Source: CAZCAC01 sp964496575
GTDB taxonomy: Bacteria; Planctomycetota; UBA1135; GCA-002686595
Direction of reading: 5' to 3'
Length of the DNA: 15,190 nucleotides
NCBI GenBank assembly: GCA_964496575.1
Contig: CAZCAC010000176.1
Span: 1-15,190 of the forward strand
Shown piece after piece: positions 6,457 to 15,190 of this stretch. Under the pieces are notes generated by a model. It was not told where the DNA came from. It saw only the letters and a list, made by a program, of their open reading frames with translations, and ran no database searches. Position 1 is the stretch's first letter. Each line of letters starts with the position of its first letter. A program made the position numbers and the translations under genes.

Positions 6457-7004
6457 TCGTCGATCCGGTCACCGCGCGTTACACCGACGCGCTGTTCGCG
6501 CTGGCCACCGAGCAGGGAGCCGTCGCCGAGGTCCTCGCGGACGTCGAGCGGATCGGCGCCGAGGTGGCCGACGAGCAGGTCTCCACCTGGCTCTTCGACG
6601 CGCGAGTCGCCATCGAAGAGAAGCGCTCCAAGGTGGAGGTGCTCGCCTCGGGCTTCCACTCCCTGACGCGGAACTTCATCGGGCTCCTCTTCGACAAGGG
6701 CCGCGAGCAGGTTCTCGGAGGCCTGGCCGAGGCGTACCGCGAGCGCTGGCTGACCAGCCAGGGCTCGGTGGAAGGCTACGTCGAGAGCGCCCGAGCCCTG
6801 GACCAGGGAGAGATCGCCGAGCTGGCGGTCTCGATCGGCGCGAAGATCGGCCGGCAAGTCCTCCTGGAGAACCGCGTCAACCCCGACCTGGTCGGGGGCG
6901 TGCGCGTCTTCGTGGCCGGCCGGCTGATCGATTACTCGGTGCGGGGCCGCCTGAGCGGTCTTCGCCGAAAGATGATGGAGGCCTCGCTCCCCGCAGCGAC
7001 CTGA
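6453..7004 (+). CDS. atpH: F1Fo ATP synthase subunit delta
   Basis: This is the 183-aa stalk-cap subunit (OSCP equivalent) that ties the b-dimer to the top of the alpha3beta3 head. The N-terminal helical bundle (about 1-105) begins VDPVTARYTDALFALA, as in the family. The C-terminal signature NPDLVGGVRVFVAGRLIDYSVRGRL (143-167) is clear. The start is GTG at 6453, overlapping the atpF stop by 4 nt. The AGG within GGCAGG (6441-6446) can serve as the ribosome binding site. Length is normal. An 82-nt gap follows before atpA. Confidence 0.96.
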   Translation: MIVDPVTARYTDALFALATEQGAVAEVLADVERIGAEVADEQVSTWLFDARVAIEEKRSKVEVLASGFHSLTRNFIGLLFDKGREQVLGGLAEAYRERWLTSQGSVEGYVESARALDQGEIAELAVSIGAKIGRQVLLENRVNPDLVGGVRVFVAGRLIDYSVRGRLSGLRRKMMEASLPAAT

Positions 7005-7086
7005 TACGGACCCCCGTCGACTCCATGCGACGCTGAAGCAGCACTGAAACAGAACTAACGTCCCCTTCGAAAACGGAAACACAACG

Positions 7087-8655
7087 ATGGACCTTCGACC
7101 CGCTGAAATCACCTCGGTCCTGAAGAAGGAGATCGAGTCCTACCAGGGCGAGACCTCCATGCAGAGCGTCGGCACCGTCCTCTCCGTGGGCGACGGCGTG
7201 GCCCGCGTCTACGGCCTCGACGACTGCATGATGAACGAGCTCCTGGAGTTCTCCGGGGGAGTCCGCGGCGTGGCGCTGAACCTCGAAGAGGACAACGTCG
7301 GCTGCGTGTTGCTCGGTGAGGCCACCCAGGTCAAGGAAGGTGACGAGGTCCGCTCGACGGGGCGGATCATCTCGGTGCCGACCGGCGACGCCCTCCTGGG
7401 CCGCGTGCTCAACGCCCTCGGCGACCCGATCGACGGCAAGGGTCCGCTCGGCATCACCGACGCCGACTACCTGCCGATCGAGCAGCCGGCGCCCTCGGTG
7501 GTGGAACGCCAGCCGGTCAAGGAGCCGGTGCAGACCGGGATCAAGGCGATCGATGCGATGATCCCGATCGGCCGCGGCCAGCGGGAGCTGATCATCGGCG
7601 ACCGCCAGACCGGCAAGACGGCGCTCCTGATCGACACCATCCTCAGCCAGAAGATGACCGGCGGCGGCGACCCGAAGAACCCCGAGCAGGTGCTCTGCAT
7701 CTACGTCGCGGTGGGTCAGAAGCAGTCGACGGTCGTGGACCTGGTTCGCCGCCTCGAGGAGCACGGCGCGATGGCCTACACCATCGTCATCAGCGCGAGC
7801 GCGATCGACGAGGCCTCGATGCAGTACCTCTCCTGCTACGCCGGCACGACCATGGCCGAGCGCTTCCGCGACGCGGGGCGCCACGTCGTGGTGATGTACG
7901 ACGACCTCTACAAGCAGGCGCTCGCCTACCGCCAGGTGATGCTGCTCCTGCGCCGTCCCCCGGGACGCGAGGCCTTCCCCGGCGACGTGTTCAACCTGCA
8001 CAGCCGCTTGCTCGAGCGCTCGGCGAAGCTCGCCGACAACGCGCCCGAGATCAATCCGCGCTACGGCGCCGGCGGCGGCTCGATCACCGGCCTGCCGGTG
8101 GTGGAGACGCAGGAAGGCGACGTCGCGGCGTACATTCCGACCAACGTGATCTCGATCACCGACGGCCAGATCTTCCTCGAAGCGAACCTCTTCAACTCCG
8201 GCATCCGCCCGGCGGTGAACGCCGGTATCTCCGTCTCCCGGGTGGGGGGCGCGGCCCAGATCCCGGCGATGAAGAAGGCCGCCGGCGGCCTGCGGATCAA
8301 CCTCGCGCAGTACCGCGAGCTGGCCGCCTTCGCCCAGTTCGGCTCCGACCTCGACGCCGCCACGCAGGCGACGCTGACGCGAGGCGAGAAGCTGGTCGAG
8401 ATCCTCAAGCAGGGGCAGTACGCGCCGGTCCCGGTGGCCGATCAGGTGATGATGATCCACATCGGTGGCGAGGGCCTTCTCGACGACGTGCCCACGACCC
8501 GGCTCGGCGATTTCGAGCAGCAATTCCTCCAGTACATGGGCGACTCCAAGCCGGAGGTCGGCACGGGAATCGTGGAGACCAAGAAGCTCTCCGACGAGGG
8601 CAAGGCGGTCCTCGCCGACGCGGCGAAGACGATCAAGGCCCAGATGGGGCTGTAG
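7087..8655 (+). CDS. atpA: F1Fo ATP synthase subunit alpha
   Basis: This is the 522-aa non-catalytic nucleotide-binding subunit of F1, alternating with beta in the head. In order there is the N-terminal beta-barrel (about 25-95), the nucleotide-binding domain with Walker A GDRQTGKT (171-178) and Walker B VVVMYDDL (267-274), and the C-terminal helical domain. The arginine finger lies in SRVGGAAQ (R385). Length and motifs are standard. No Shine-Dalgarno site precedes the ATG. The upstream stretch is A-rich and probably unstructured (gaaaacggaaacacaacg), which may replace it. Confidence 0.98.
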   Translation: MDLRPAEITSVLKKEIESYQGETSMQSVGTVLSVGDGVARVYGLDDCMMNELLEFSGGVRGVALNLEEDNVGCVLLGEATQVKEGDEVRSTGRIISVPTGDALLGRVLNALGDPIDGKGPLGITDADYLPIEQPAPSVVERQPVKEPVQTGIKAIDAMIPIGRGQRELIIGDRQTGKTALLIDTILSQKMTGGGDPKNPEQVLCIYVAVGQKQSTVVDLVRRLEEHGAMAYTIVISASAIDEASMQYLSCYAGTTMAERFRDAGRHVVVMYDDLYKQALAYRQVMLLLRRPPGREAFPGDVFNLHSRLLERSAKLADNAPEINPRYGAGGGSITGLPVVETQEGDVAAYIPTNVISITDGQIFLEANLFNSGIRPAVNAGISVSRVGGAAQIPAMKKAAGGLRINLAQYRELAAFAQFGSDLDAATQATLTRGEKLVEILKQGQYAPVPVADQVMMIHIGGEGLLDDVPTTRLGDFEQQFLQYMGDSKPEVGTGIVETKKLSDEGKAVLADAAKTIKAQMGL

Positions 8656-8677
8656 GACCACTCCGTCCCCCAAAGAC

Positions 8678-9562
8678 ATGGCATCGGTCAAGGAACTCCG
8701 CGTACGGATCAAATCCGTAGGCAACATCAAGCAGATCACGCGAGCGATGGAGATGGTCGCCTCGACCAAGCTCCGCCGCTTCCAGGATCGTGCGGTCGCC
8801 TCGCGTCCCTACGCCGAGGAGATCGCCGGCCTGGTCGGGCGTCTCGCCGCCGTGCTCGGCTCGGGGGTCGACTCCCTCCCGCTCTTCCGGCAGGGCGCCG
8901 GTGAGAAGGTCCTCGTGCTGATCGTCAGCTCCGACCGCGGGCTCTGCGGCGCCTACAACTCCAACCTCTTCGGAAGACTAGAGGAGTGGGTCGCCGAATC
9001 CGGCATCGATCACGATCATCTCGAGTTCGTCGTCTTCGGCCGCAAGGCGAACCAGTACCTGCCCAAGCGTGGCTACGGGATCCGGCGCTTCATCAGTGAC
9101 CCGCCGCTCGAGGCGATGGACTTTTCCACCGCCGCCTCGACCAACCGCGAGCTGTGCGAGGCGTTCCTCTCCGGCGAGTACCGAAACGTCTACGTGATCC
9201 ACACGGCCTTCGAGTCGATGGTCAAGTACACGCCTCGGGTCGTCCCGTTCCTGCCGATCGAGGCGGAGTCTCTGGTCGGTGACGACTCCGACGCCGCCTC
9301 GGCGGGGGACGTCATCCTCGAGCCCGACGCCGAGACGATCTTCGAGTCGCTGGTACCCAGCTACCTCGAAACACGCCTCTACAACGCGCTGCTCGAGTCG
9401 CTGACCTCCGAGTACGCCAGCCGGCGAGTCTCGATGAAGGCGGCGACCGACGCGGCCACGGATATGCAGAAAGCGCTCAAGGGCCAGTACAACCGACTGC
9501 GCCAGGAAGGCATCACCAAAGAGCTCCTCGACATCGTCGGCGGCGTCGAGGCCTTGCGCTGA
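8678..9562 (+). CDS. atpG: F1Fo ATP synthase subunit gamma
   Basis: This is the 294-aa central rotor shaft joining the c-ring to the F1 catalytic sites. The N-terminal helix ELRVRIKSVGNIKQITRAMEMVASTKLRR (6-34) and the C-terminal helix ending NRLRQEGITKELLDIVGGVEAL (272-293) form the coiled-coil shaft. VSSDRGLCGAYNSNL (83-97) starts the globular Rossmann-like part. The ATG at 8678 gives the standard N-terminus; longer frames upstream read back into atpA. An AGGA overlaps the atpA stop (8654-8657) but lies 20 nt away, too far to act as a normal binding site. Length is normal, with no cyanobacterial-type regulatory insertion. Confidence 0.97.
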   Translation: MASVKELRVRIKSVGNIKQITRAMEMVASTKLRRFQDRAVASRPYAEEIAGLVGRLAAVLGSGVDSLPLFRQGAGEKVLVLIVSSDRGLCGAYNSNLFGRLEEWVAESGIDHDHLEFVVFGRKANQYLPKRGYGIRRFISDPPLEAMDFSTAASTNRELCEAFLSGEYRNVYVIHTAFESMVKYTPRVVPFLPIEAESLVGDDSDAASAGDVILEPDAETIFESLVPSYLETRLYNALLESLTSEYASRRVSMKAATDAATDMQKALKGQYNRLRQEGITKELLDIVGGVEALR

Positions 9563-9625
9563 CAAGAGCGCGCAGCAGCGAACCACGAACACCACATTCA
9601 CTCCAGCGAACCCCTCCTCAATACG

Positions 9626-11080
9626 ATGACAGCTTCCAGCACCGGCACCATCGCCCAGATCTTCGGTCCCGTGGTGGACGTGCGCTTCCCGGCCGGGGCG
9701 CTCCCGCCGATCCTCAATGCGGTGACGGTCACCGATCCGAGCGCCGGCATCGAGCTGACCCTCGAGGTCGCCCAGCACCTCGGCAACGACATGGCGCGCT
9801 GCGTGGCCATGTCCACCACCGACGGCTGCCGCCGGGGGATGACCGCGGTCGACACCGGCTCGCCGATCCTGGTCCCGGTGGGGGTCGACACCCGGGGGCG
9901 GATCTTCAACCTCCTGGGCAAGCCGCTCGACACGCTGGAGCTCGGCGAGATGCCCGAGACCGACATGTGGCCGATCCACCGCCCCGCGCCCGCCTTCGAC
10001 CAGCAAGAGGCGGTCTCCGAGGTGTTCGAGACCGGCATCAAGGTGGTCGACCTGCTCTGCCCCTTCGCCAAGGGTGGAAAGATCGGCCTCTTCGGCGGTG
10101 CGGGCGTCGGCAAGACGGTGCTGATCCAGGAGCTGATCCGGATCACCGCGGTCGAGAAGGGCGGCTTCAGCGTCTTCGCCGGAGTCGGTGAGCGGACCCG
10201 TGAAGGGAACGACCTCTGGCTGGAGATGAAGGAGGCCGAGTACACCACCCCCGAAGGGGAGAAGGCCTCGGTGCTCGACAACGCGGTGCTGGTCTTCGGT
10301 CAGATGAACGAGCCTCCCGGAGCTCGTCTCCGCGTCGCCCTCTCGGGGCTGACGATGGCCGAGTACTTCCGCGACGACAAGGGGCAGGACGTGCTCCTCT
10401 TCGTGGACAACATCTTCCGCTTCGTGCAGGCCGGCTCGGAGGTCTCCGCGCTGCTCGGCAGGATGCCGTCCGCGGTGGGCTACCAGCCGACGATGACCTC
10501 GGAGATGGGCGGGCTGCAGGAACGGATCACCTCGACCAAGAAGGGCTCGGTGACCTCGATGCAGGCCGTGTACGTGCCCGCCGACGACATCACCGACCCG
10601 GCCCCGGTGGCGACCTTCGCCCACCTCGACTCGACGATCATCCTCGACCGCGCGATCTCCGAGCTCGGCATCTACCCCGCGGTGGACCCCTTGAAGTCCA
10701 CCTCGCGGATGCTCGACCCGAACGTCGTCGGTCAGGAGCACTACGACATCGCGCGGAACGTGCAGCAGACGCTGCAGCGCTACGCGGACCTCAAGGACAT
10801 CATCGCCATCCTCGGCGTCGAGGAGCTCTCGGACGAGGACAAGCTGGTGGTCTCCAGAGCGCGGCGGATGCAGCGCTTCCTCGCGCAGCCCTTCTTCGTC
10901 GCGGAAGCGTTCACCGGCACGCCGGGGCTCTTCGTCCCGCGCGAGGAGACGGTGCGCTCCTTCGCCGAGATCCTCGAGGGCAAGCACGACGACCTGCCCG
11001 AGCAGGCGTTCTACATGGTCGGCACCATCGAGGATGCCCGGAAGCGCGGTGAGGAAATGGCCGCCAAGGCCAAGGGCTAG
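9626..11080 (+). CDS. atpD: F1Fo ATP synthase subunit beta
   Basis: This is the 484-aa catalytic subunit of F1. Key blocks are Walker A GGAGVGKT (157-164), GERTREGND (188-196) with the catalytic Glu at 189, Walker B VLLFVDNIFRF (256-266), ALLGRMPSAVGYQPT (275-289) and the lever motif EELSDEDKL (399-407), the local form of DELSEED. All catalytic residues are present. Length is slightly above E. coli beta (460 aa). No Shine-Dalgarno site is seen: the 63-nt leader is C/A-rich and G-poor next to the ATG. A 27-nt gap leads to atpC. Confidence 0.98.
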   Translation: MTASSTGTIAQIFGPVVDVRFPAGALPPILNAVTVTDPSAGIELTLEVAQHLGNDMARCVAMSTTDGCRRGMTAVDTGSPILVPVGVDTRGRIFNLLGKPLDTLELGEMPETDMWPIHRPAPAFDQQEAVSEVFETGIKVVDLLCPFAKGGKIGLFGGAGVGKTVLIQELIRITAVEKGGFSVFAGVGERTREGNDLWLEMKEAEYTTPEGEKASVLDNAVLVFGQMNEPPGARLRVALSGLTMAEYFRDDKGQDVLLFVDNIFRFVQAGSEVSALLGRMPSAVGYQPTMTSEMGGLQERITSTKKGSVTSMQAVYVPADDITDPAPVATFAHLDSTIILDRAISELGIYPAVDPLKSTSRMLDPNVVGQEHYDIARNVQQTLQRYADLKDIIAILGVEELSDEDKLVVSRARRMQRFLAQPFFVAEAFTGTPGLFVPREETVRSFAEILEGKHDDLPEQAFYMVGTIEDARKRGEEMAAKAKG

Positions 11081-11107
11081 ACCCGCCAGCAACCCCAAGG
11101 AGCTCCC

Positions 11108-11530
11108 ATGGCCTCCGATCTGACCCTGCGGGTGATCACCCCCGAGAAGGTCCTCCTCGACACCACCGCGACCGCCGTGAAGGTCCCCGCGACCGACGGC
11201 CTGATGGGGATCCTGCCCCGGCACGCGGCGATGGTCGCCGCGCTCGACGCCGGCGTGCTCACCTACAAGGAGGGTGGTCAGGACGTCGAGCTCTTCGTGT
11301 CCGGAGGTTTCGCCGAGGTGCGCCAGAACACGGTGCGGATCCTCGCCACCGTGGGCGAGCGCCCCGAGGACATCGACCTCGAGCGGGCCCAGGCCGCCGA
11401 GGAGCGCGCCCGGACCCGACTCGCCCCCGACAAGCGCGCGGCGGAGGACACCCTCGACATCGCCCGCGCCAACGCCGCCCTGCGCCGGGCGATGTTCCGC
11501 CTGCGGGTCGGGAAGCACTCCCGCCGATAA
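11108..11530 (+). CDS. atpC: F1Fo ATP synthase subunit epsilon
   Basis: This is the 140-aa rotor subunit that couples gamma to the c-ring and can inhibit ATP hydrolysis. The N-terminal beta-sandwich (about 1-86) has the usual features TDGLMGILPRHAAMVAALDAG (29-49) and ELFVSGGFAEV (61-71). The C-terminal two-helix arm is present. It contains IDLERA (89-94), an exact fit to the I/L-D-x-x-R-A motif linked to ATP binding in Bacillus epsilon, followed by Arg-rich helices to the end. An inhibitory arm is therefore likely intact. AAGGAG (11097-11102) lies 5 nt before the ATG. It is the last gene of the operon: a long inverted repeat begins 18 nt after the stop. Confidence 0.96.
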   Translation: MASDLTLRVITPEKVLLDTTATAVKVPATDGLMGILPRHAAMVAALDAGVLTYKEGGQDVELFVSGGFAEVRQNTVRILATVGERPEDIDLERAQAAEERARTRLAPDKRAAEDTLDIARANAALRRAMFRLRVGKHSRR

Positions 11531-11547
11531 GGGCCCGTTCGAATAGA

Positions 11548-11603
11548 AACGGGAGGGCCGGAAGGTGCGCGGCGTCCGCTGCGTTGCTTCCGGCCCTCCC
11601 GTT
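11548..11603 (+). terminator. 17-bp perfect inverted repeat closing the atp operon
   Basis: AACGGGAGGGCCGGAAG (11548-11564) is the exact complement of 11587-11603, with a 22-nt loop that can form an inner GCGG-cgt-CCGC stem. It lies just after atpC and before aspS. Only TT follows on the plus strand, so it is not a textbook intrinsic terminator. A U-tract-independent terminator, an mRNA 3'-end stabiliser or a REP-like palindrome are all possible. An additional upstream CCCGTT (11534-11539) could pair with the start of the left arm. Confidence 0.6.
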
Positions 11604-11678
11604 GTGGAGGATGACGGCCCGATTCCACACTTCCACTCCCGCGGCCGCCTTTGCGGTCCCCGACCGCTCCAGGATTCC

Positions 11679-13478
<1,800 letters not shown>

Positions 13479-13515
13479 ATGTTCCGGGCTAGAAATCATC
13501 GAAACCGGCTCGGGT

Positions 13516-13532
13516 GGCGCCGGAAGGCCGCC
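13516..13532 (+). other. Short hairpin with a GGAA tetraloop between aspS and infC
   Basis: GGCGCC (13516-13521) pairs with GGC-GCC (13526-13532, one bulged C) around GGAA, a GNRA-type loop. It lies 37 nt after the aspS stop and just before the candidate infC promoter. No T-run follows. It may mark the aspS 3' end. Confidence 0.3.
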
Positions 13533-13537
13533 GACCC

Positions 13538-13543
13538 TATGCT
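13538..13543 (+). promoter_or_regulatory. Candidate -10 element for infC-rpmI-rplT
   Basis: TATGCT stands out in the 137-nt GC-rich gap between aspS and infC and sits about 75 nt upstream of the infC start. No good -35 is seen at 16-18 nt. A small inverted repeat, TGAGT-c-ACTCA (13551-13561), falls near the predicted transcription start. Support is weak. Confidence 0.3.
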
Positions 13544-13605
13544 AGTACCCTGAGTCACTCAAGTGGCGGGGCCGGCCCGCTCCGCCCATACCAACCACCC
13601 TGTAC

Positions 13606-13611
13606 AAGGAG
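13606..13611 (+). promoter_or_regulatory. Ribosome binding site setting the GTG start of infC
   Basis: AAGGAG is followed by 4 nt and then GTG (13616-13618). It picks the GTG over upstream in-frame codons in a non-conserved stretch. Confidence 0.65.
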
Positions 13612-13615
13612 TTCT

Positions 13616-14311
13616 GTGAGGGCACAAGACTACCGTCGAAATCGACAGATCCGCGTCCCCGAGGTTCGCCTCATCAACGAGAAAGGAGACCAGGTAGGAA
13701 TCGTTTCCACCCGTGAGGCCCAGCGAATGGCCGATGATGCCCAGCTGGACCTGGTCGAGGTCTCGCCCACGGCGCGACCGCCCGTCTGCAAGATCCTGGA
13801 CTTCGGGAAGTTCAAGTACGAGACCCGCAAGCGCGAGCGGCAGAGCGGCGGGCGCAAGACCAGCTCGCAGCTCAAGGAACTGAGGGTACGGCCGGCGATC
13901 GACCAGCACGACCTCAGCTACCGCCTGGAGCAGGGGAAGAAGTTCCTGAAGGCGGGCCACAAGGTCCAGGTCGTCTGCATCTTCCGCGGGCGGCAGATGC
14001 GCCACCCCGAGCACGGCTACAACGTGATGAACTCGGTGATCGAGCAGCTGAAGGACGTCGCCAAGGTCGAGGCGCAGGCCCGGATGATGGGGCGGCGGAT
14101 GACGATGCTGCTCAGCCCGCTGCCGACCAAGCCCGGGGCCAAGGCGCCTGGGGGCAAGGGCGGCGGCGGCTCCAAGAAGGGAGCGGCGAAGGAAAAAGCG
14201 GAGGCGAAGCCGGCGGATCCCCCGCCGCCCAAGCCCGCCTCCCAGTCCGAGAGCGCCCCCCCGGCGGAGCCCGCCCGCGGCGAGGGGGGATCTCAGGCAC
14301 AGCAGGGATAG
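13616..14311 (+). CDS. infC: Translation initiation factor IF-3 with a long C-terminal tail
   Basis: IF3 binds the 30S subunit, keeps it apart from 50S and checks start codon-initiator tRNA pairing. The 231-aa protein starts RAQDYRRNRQIRVPEVRLI. The N-terminal domain runs to about 75, with VSPTARPPVCKILDFGKFKYE (49-69) as the family signature. The basic linker is 70-85 and the C-terminal domain is 86-170 (ELRVRPAIDQHDLSYRLEQ, then FRGRQMRHPEHG). Residues 171-231 are an added low-complexity tail rich in Lys, Gly, Pro, Ala and Glu; E. coli IF3 ends at 180. The start is GTG, not the AUU used in enterobacterial infC, so AUU-based self-regulation is not expected. It leads the conserved infC-rpmI-rplT order but is separated from rpmI by 235 nt. 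Confidence 0.96.
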   Translation: MRAQDYRRNRQIRVPEVRLINEKGDQVGIVSTREAQRMADDAQLDLVEVSPTARPPVCKILDFGKFKYETRKRERQSGGRKTSSQLKELRVRPAIDQHDLSYRLEQGKKFLKAGHKVQVVCIFRGRQMRHPEHGYNVMNSVIEQLKDVAKVEAQARMMGRRMTMLLSPLPTKPGAKAPGGKGGGGSKKGAAKEKAEAKPADPPPPKPASQSESAPPAEPARGEGGSQAQQG

Positions 14312-14546
14312 GGGCGAATCGGCGCGAATCGGGGGCCTCGCCCGGCCCCTTTCCGCCTCCGGGACGGGCCGGGACCCGCCCCGGGGGCGGAAAGAGCCCG
14401 GATGAAAGCGATCCAGGGCTTGCCAAGTCGGCCCACATCCGTACCCTGTTGCGCTCCAAGTCCGGGACTTCCTGGGGGAGGTCCCGGCTCCCGCGAGCGG
14501 CGCGGCATGCCAGCGAGCGGGGAGTCTCCAGTCGAGAGGAAGAACG
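14312..14546 (+). promoter_or_regulatory. Structured infC-rpmI intergenic leader (three hairpins)
   Basis: This gap holds no gene but is densely folded. Hairpin 1 pairs 14349-14363 (CTTTCCGCCTCCGGG) with 14380-14394 (15 bp, one G-U pair), and an inner CGGG/CCCG stem extends it. Hairpin 2 pairs CCGGGACTTCC (14462-14472) with GGAGGTCCCGG (14477-14487), 11 bp with one G-U and a 4-nt loop. Hairpin 3 directly abuts it, CTCCC-GC (14488-14494) with GC-g-GGGAG (14517-14524), and ends 11 nt before the rpmI SD (GAGG, 14536-14539). No T-run follows any of them. L20 represses rpmI-rplT through mRNA structures in E. coli, and L20 leaders occur in Gram-positives. A similar role here is inference; I could not match the known L20 site. 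Confidence 0.5.
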
Positions 14547-14741
14547 ATGCCGAAGATGAAATCCAAGGGAGCGGTCAAGAAGCGCTTCCGCGTCTCCAAG
14601 AACGGCAAGGTGTCGTCGAACCGACCCAGCCGGGGCCACATGCATGCGTCCAAGGACGCGGCGGCCCGTCGCAACCTCAACACGCGACTCATCCTGCCCC
14701 CCTCGTGGGGCCGTCTCATGAAGCGGATGATGGGGGCCTAG
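14547..14741 (+). CDS. rpmI: 50S ribosomal protein L35
   Basis: This is a 64-aa basic protein of the large subunit. It begins PKMKSKGAVKKRFRVSKNGKV, the family N-terminus, and continues SSNRPSRGHMHASKDAAARRNLN with conserved basic positions, ending LMKRMMGA. Length is standard. GAGG (14536-14539) lies 7 nt before the ATG. The stop is 4 nt upstream of the rplT start, so the two are co-translated, as is usual for this pair. Confidence 0.97.
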   Translation: MPKMKSKGAVKKRFRVSKNGKVSSNRPSRGHMHASKDAAARRNLNTRLILPPSWGRLMKRMMGA

Positions 14742-14745
14742 CAGA

Positions 14746-15105
14746 ATGGTACGCGTAACCTACGGCGCCCCGCGCCGCCAGAAGAAGGCCCGCTACTTCA
14801 AGGCCGCCCGCGGCTTCCGCGGAGGTCGCTCCAAGCTGTGGCGCACCGTCCGCGAGGCGATGATTCGCTCGTGGTCCTTCTCCTTCCGCGACCGCAAGCA
14901 GCGCAAGCGCCAGTTCCGTCGCCTGTGGATCGTGCGCATCAACGCCGCCGCGCGGATGCGTGGGATCAACTACTCGCGCTTCATGGCCGGGTTGAAGCAG
15001 GCCGGAATCACGCTCAACCGCAAGCAACTCTCCGAGCTGGCCATCCACGACGCGGCGGCCTTCGACGCCCTGGTGGAAGAGGCCAAGGGCGCCCAGGTCG
15101 CCTGA
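14746..15105 (+). CDS. rplT: 50S ribosomal protein L20
   Basis: This is a 119-aa early-assembly protein of the large subunit that binds 23S rRNA and, in several bacteria, its own mRNA. The Arg/Lys-rich N-terminal extension RVTYGAPRRQKKARYFKAARGFRGGRSKLWRTVREA (3-38) and the globular C-terminal part (LWIVRINAAARMRGINYSRFMAGLKQAGITLNRKQLSELA) are canonical. The ATG is 4 nt after the rpmI stop; GGGGG inside rpmI (14732-14736) may help initiation. In many bacteria pheS-pheT follow; here a repeat follows instead and the window ends. Confidence 0.98.
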   Translation: MVRVTYGAPRRQKKARYFKAARGFRGGRSKLWRTVREAMIRSWSFSFRDRKQRKRQFRRLWIVRINAAARMRGINYSRFMAGLKQAGITLNRKQLSELAIHDAAAFDALVEEAKGAQVA

Positions 15106-15132
15106 GCCCTCGGGCGGGGCCCGGAGGATTCA

Positions 15133-15190
15133 CGCGGAGAGGACGCGGAGAGCAGAACCAGAACCAGAGATTTAACCACAGAGGACACAG
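15133..15190 (+). repeat. Purine-rich intergenic repeat, right copy (plus sense), partial
   Basis: Beginning 27 nt after the rplT stop, this holds tandem-like degenerate units: gcggagaggacgcggagag, then agaaccagaaccagag (with the 6-mer agaacc/agaacc duplicated), then ttaaccacagaggacacag. It shares GAGGACGCGG (15139-15148) with the left-edge copy. It runs off the window. Confidence 0.6.

Noticed and set aside
5434..11548. 11-mer TTCGAATAGAA at 5434-5444 and 11538-11548 as a shared regulatory site
   Set aside because: In 15 kb many 11-mer pairs are expected by chance, and neither copy has a clear matching context such as paired -35/-10 boxes.
15106..15132. Intrinsic terminator directly after rplT
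   Set aside because: Only a short GCCC/GGGC pairing is possible and no T-run follows.

Overview
The window is a compact, GC-rich (visibly about 65-70% G+C) bacterial chromosome segment made almost entirely of housekeeping genes. The host is a Gram-negative-type bacterium: one gene encodes a lipoprotein, and there is a bacterial F-type ATP synthase. Translation starts are mixed. Some genes have good Shine-Dalgarno sites; others, including atpA and atpD, have none. ATG, GTG, TTG and probably CTG are all used as starts. The composition, the extended a and c subunits, the IF3 tail and the 'accacagaggacacag'-type repeats would fit Planctomycetota or a similar environmental phylum, but the sequence alone does not settle this.

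Layout. (1) Minus strand, 93-3131: ndk, then rqcH (NFACT family) overlapping it by 4 nt, then a TPR lipoprotein gene, probably one transcript. (2) 3132-3557: a divergent intergenic region with a good sigma-70-like promoter for the atp operon and a weak candidate for ndk. (3) Plus strand, 3558-11530: a complete F1Fo ATP synthase operon in the order atpZ-atpI-atpB-atpE-atpF-atpH-atpA-atpG-atpD-atpC, closed by a 17-bp perfect inverted repeat. (4) Plus strand, 11679-15105: aspS, then the conserved infC-rpmI-rplT cluster (IF3, L35, L20), with a highly structured 235-nt gap before rpmI. (5) Both window edges carry copies of the same purine-rich intergenic repeat family. Each lies just 3' of a gene and has the same orientation relative to transcription.

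How the genes work together: the atp operon encodes Fo (a, c, b), F1 (alpha, beta, gamma, delta, epsilon) and the assembly or ion-handling proteins AtpI and AtpZ. The c subunit has a single carboxylate (E81) and no Na+-ligand signature, so it is predicted to use protons. aspS, infC, rpmI and rplT serve translation, and RqcH serves rescue of stalled ribosomes. AspRS carries the His/small-residue signature of the non-discriminating type, which predicts a GatCAB amidotransferase elsewhere in the genome.

I found no defence system, mobile element, CRISPR array or other novel multi-gene system. The points worth a second look are small: the hairpins on both sides of atpE, the structured rpmI leader, the CTG start of rqcH, the three-arm inverted repeat after atpC, the His-rich AtpB segment, the IF3 tail and the 3'-associated repeats.
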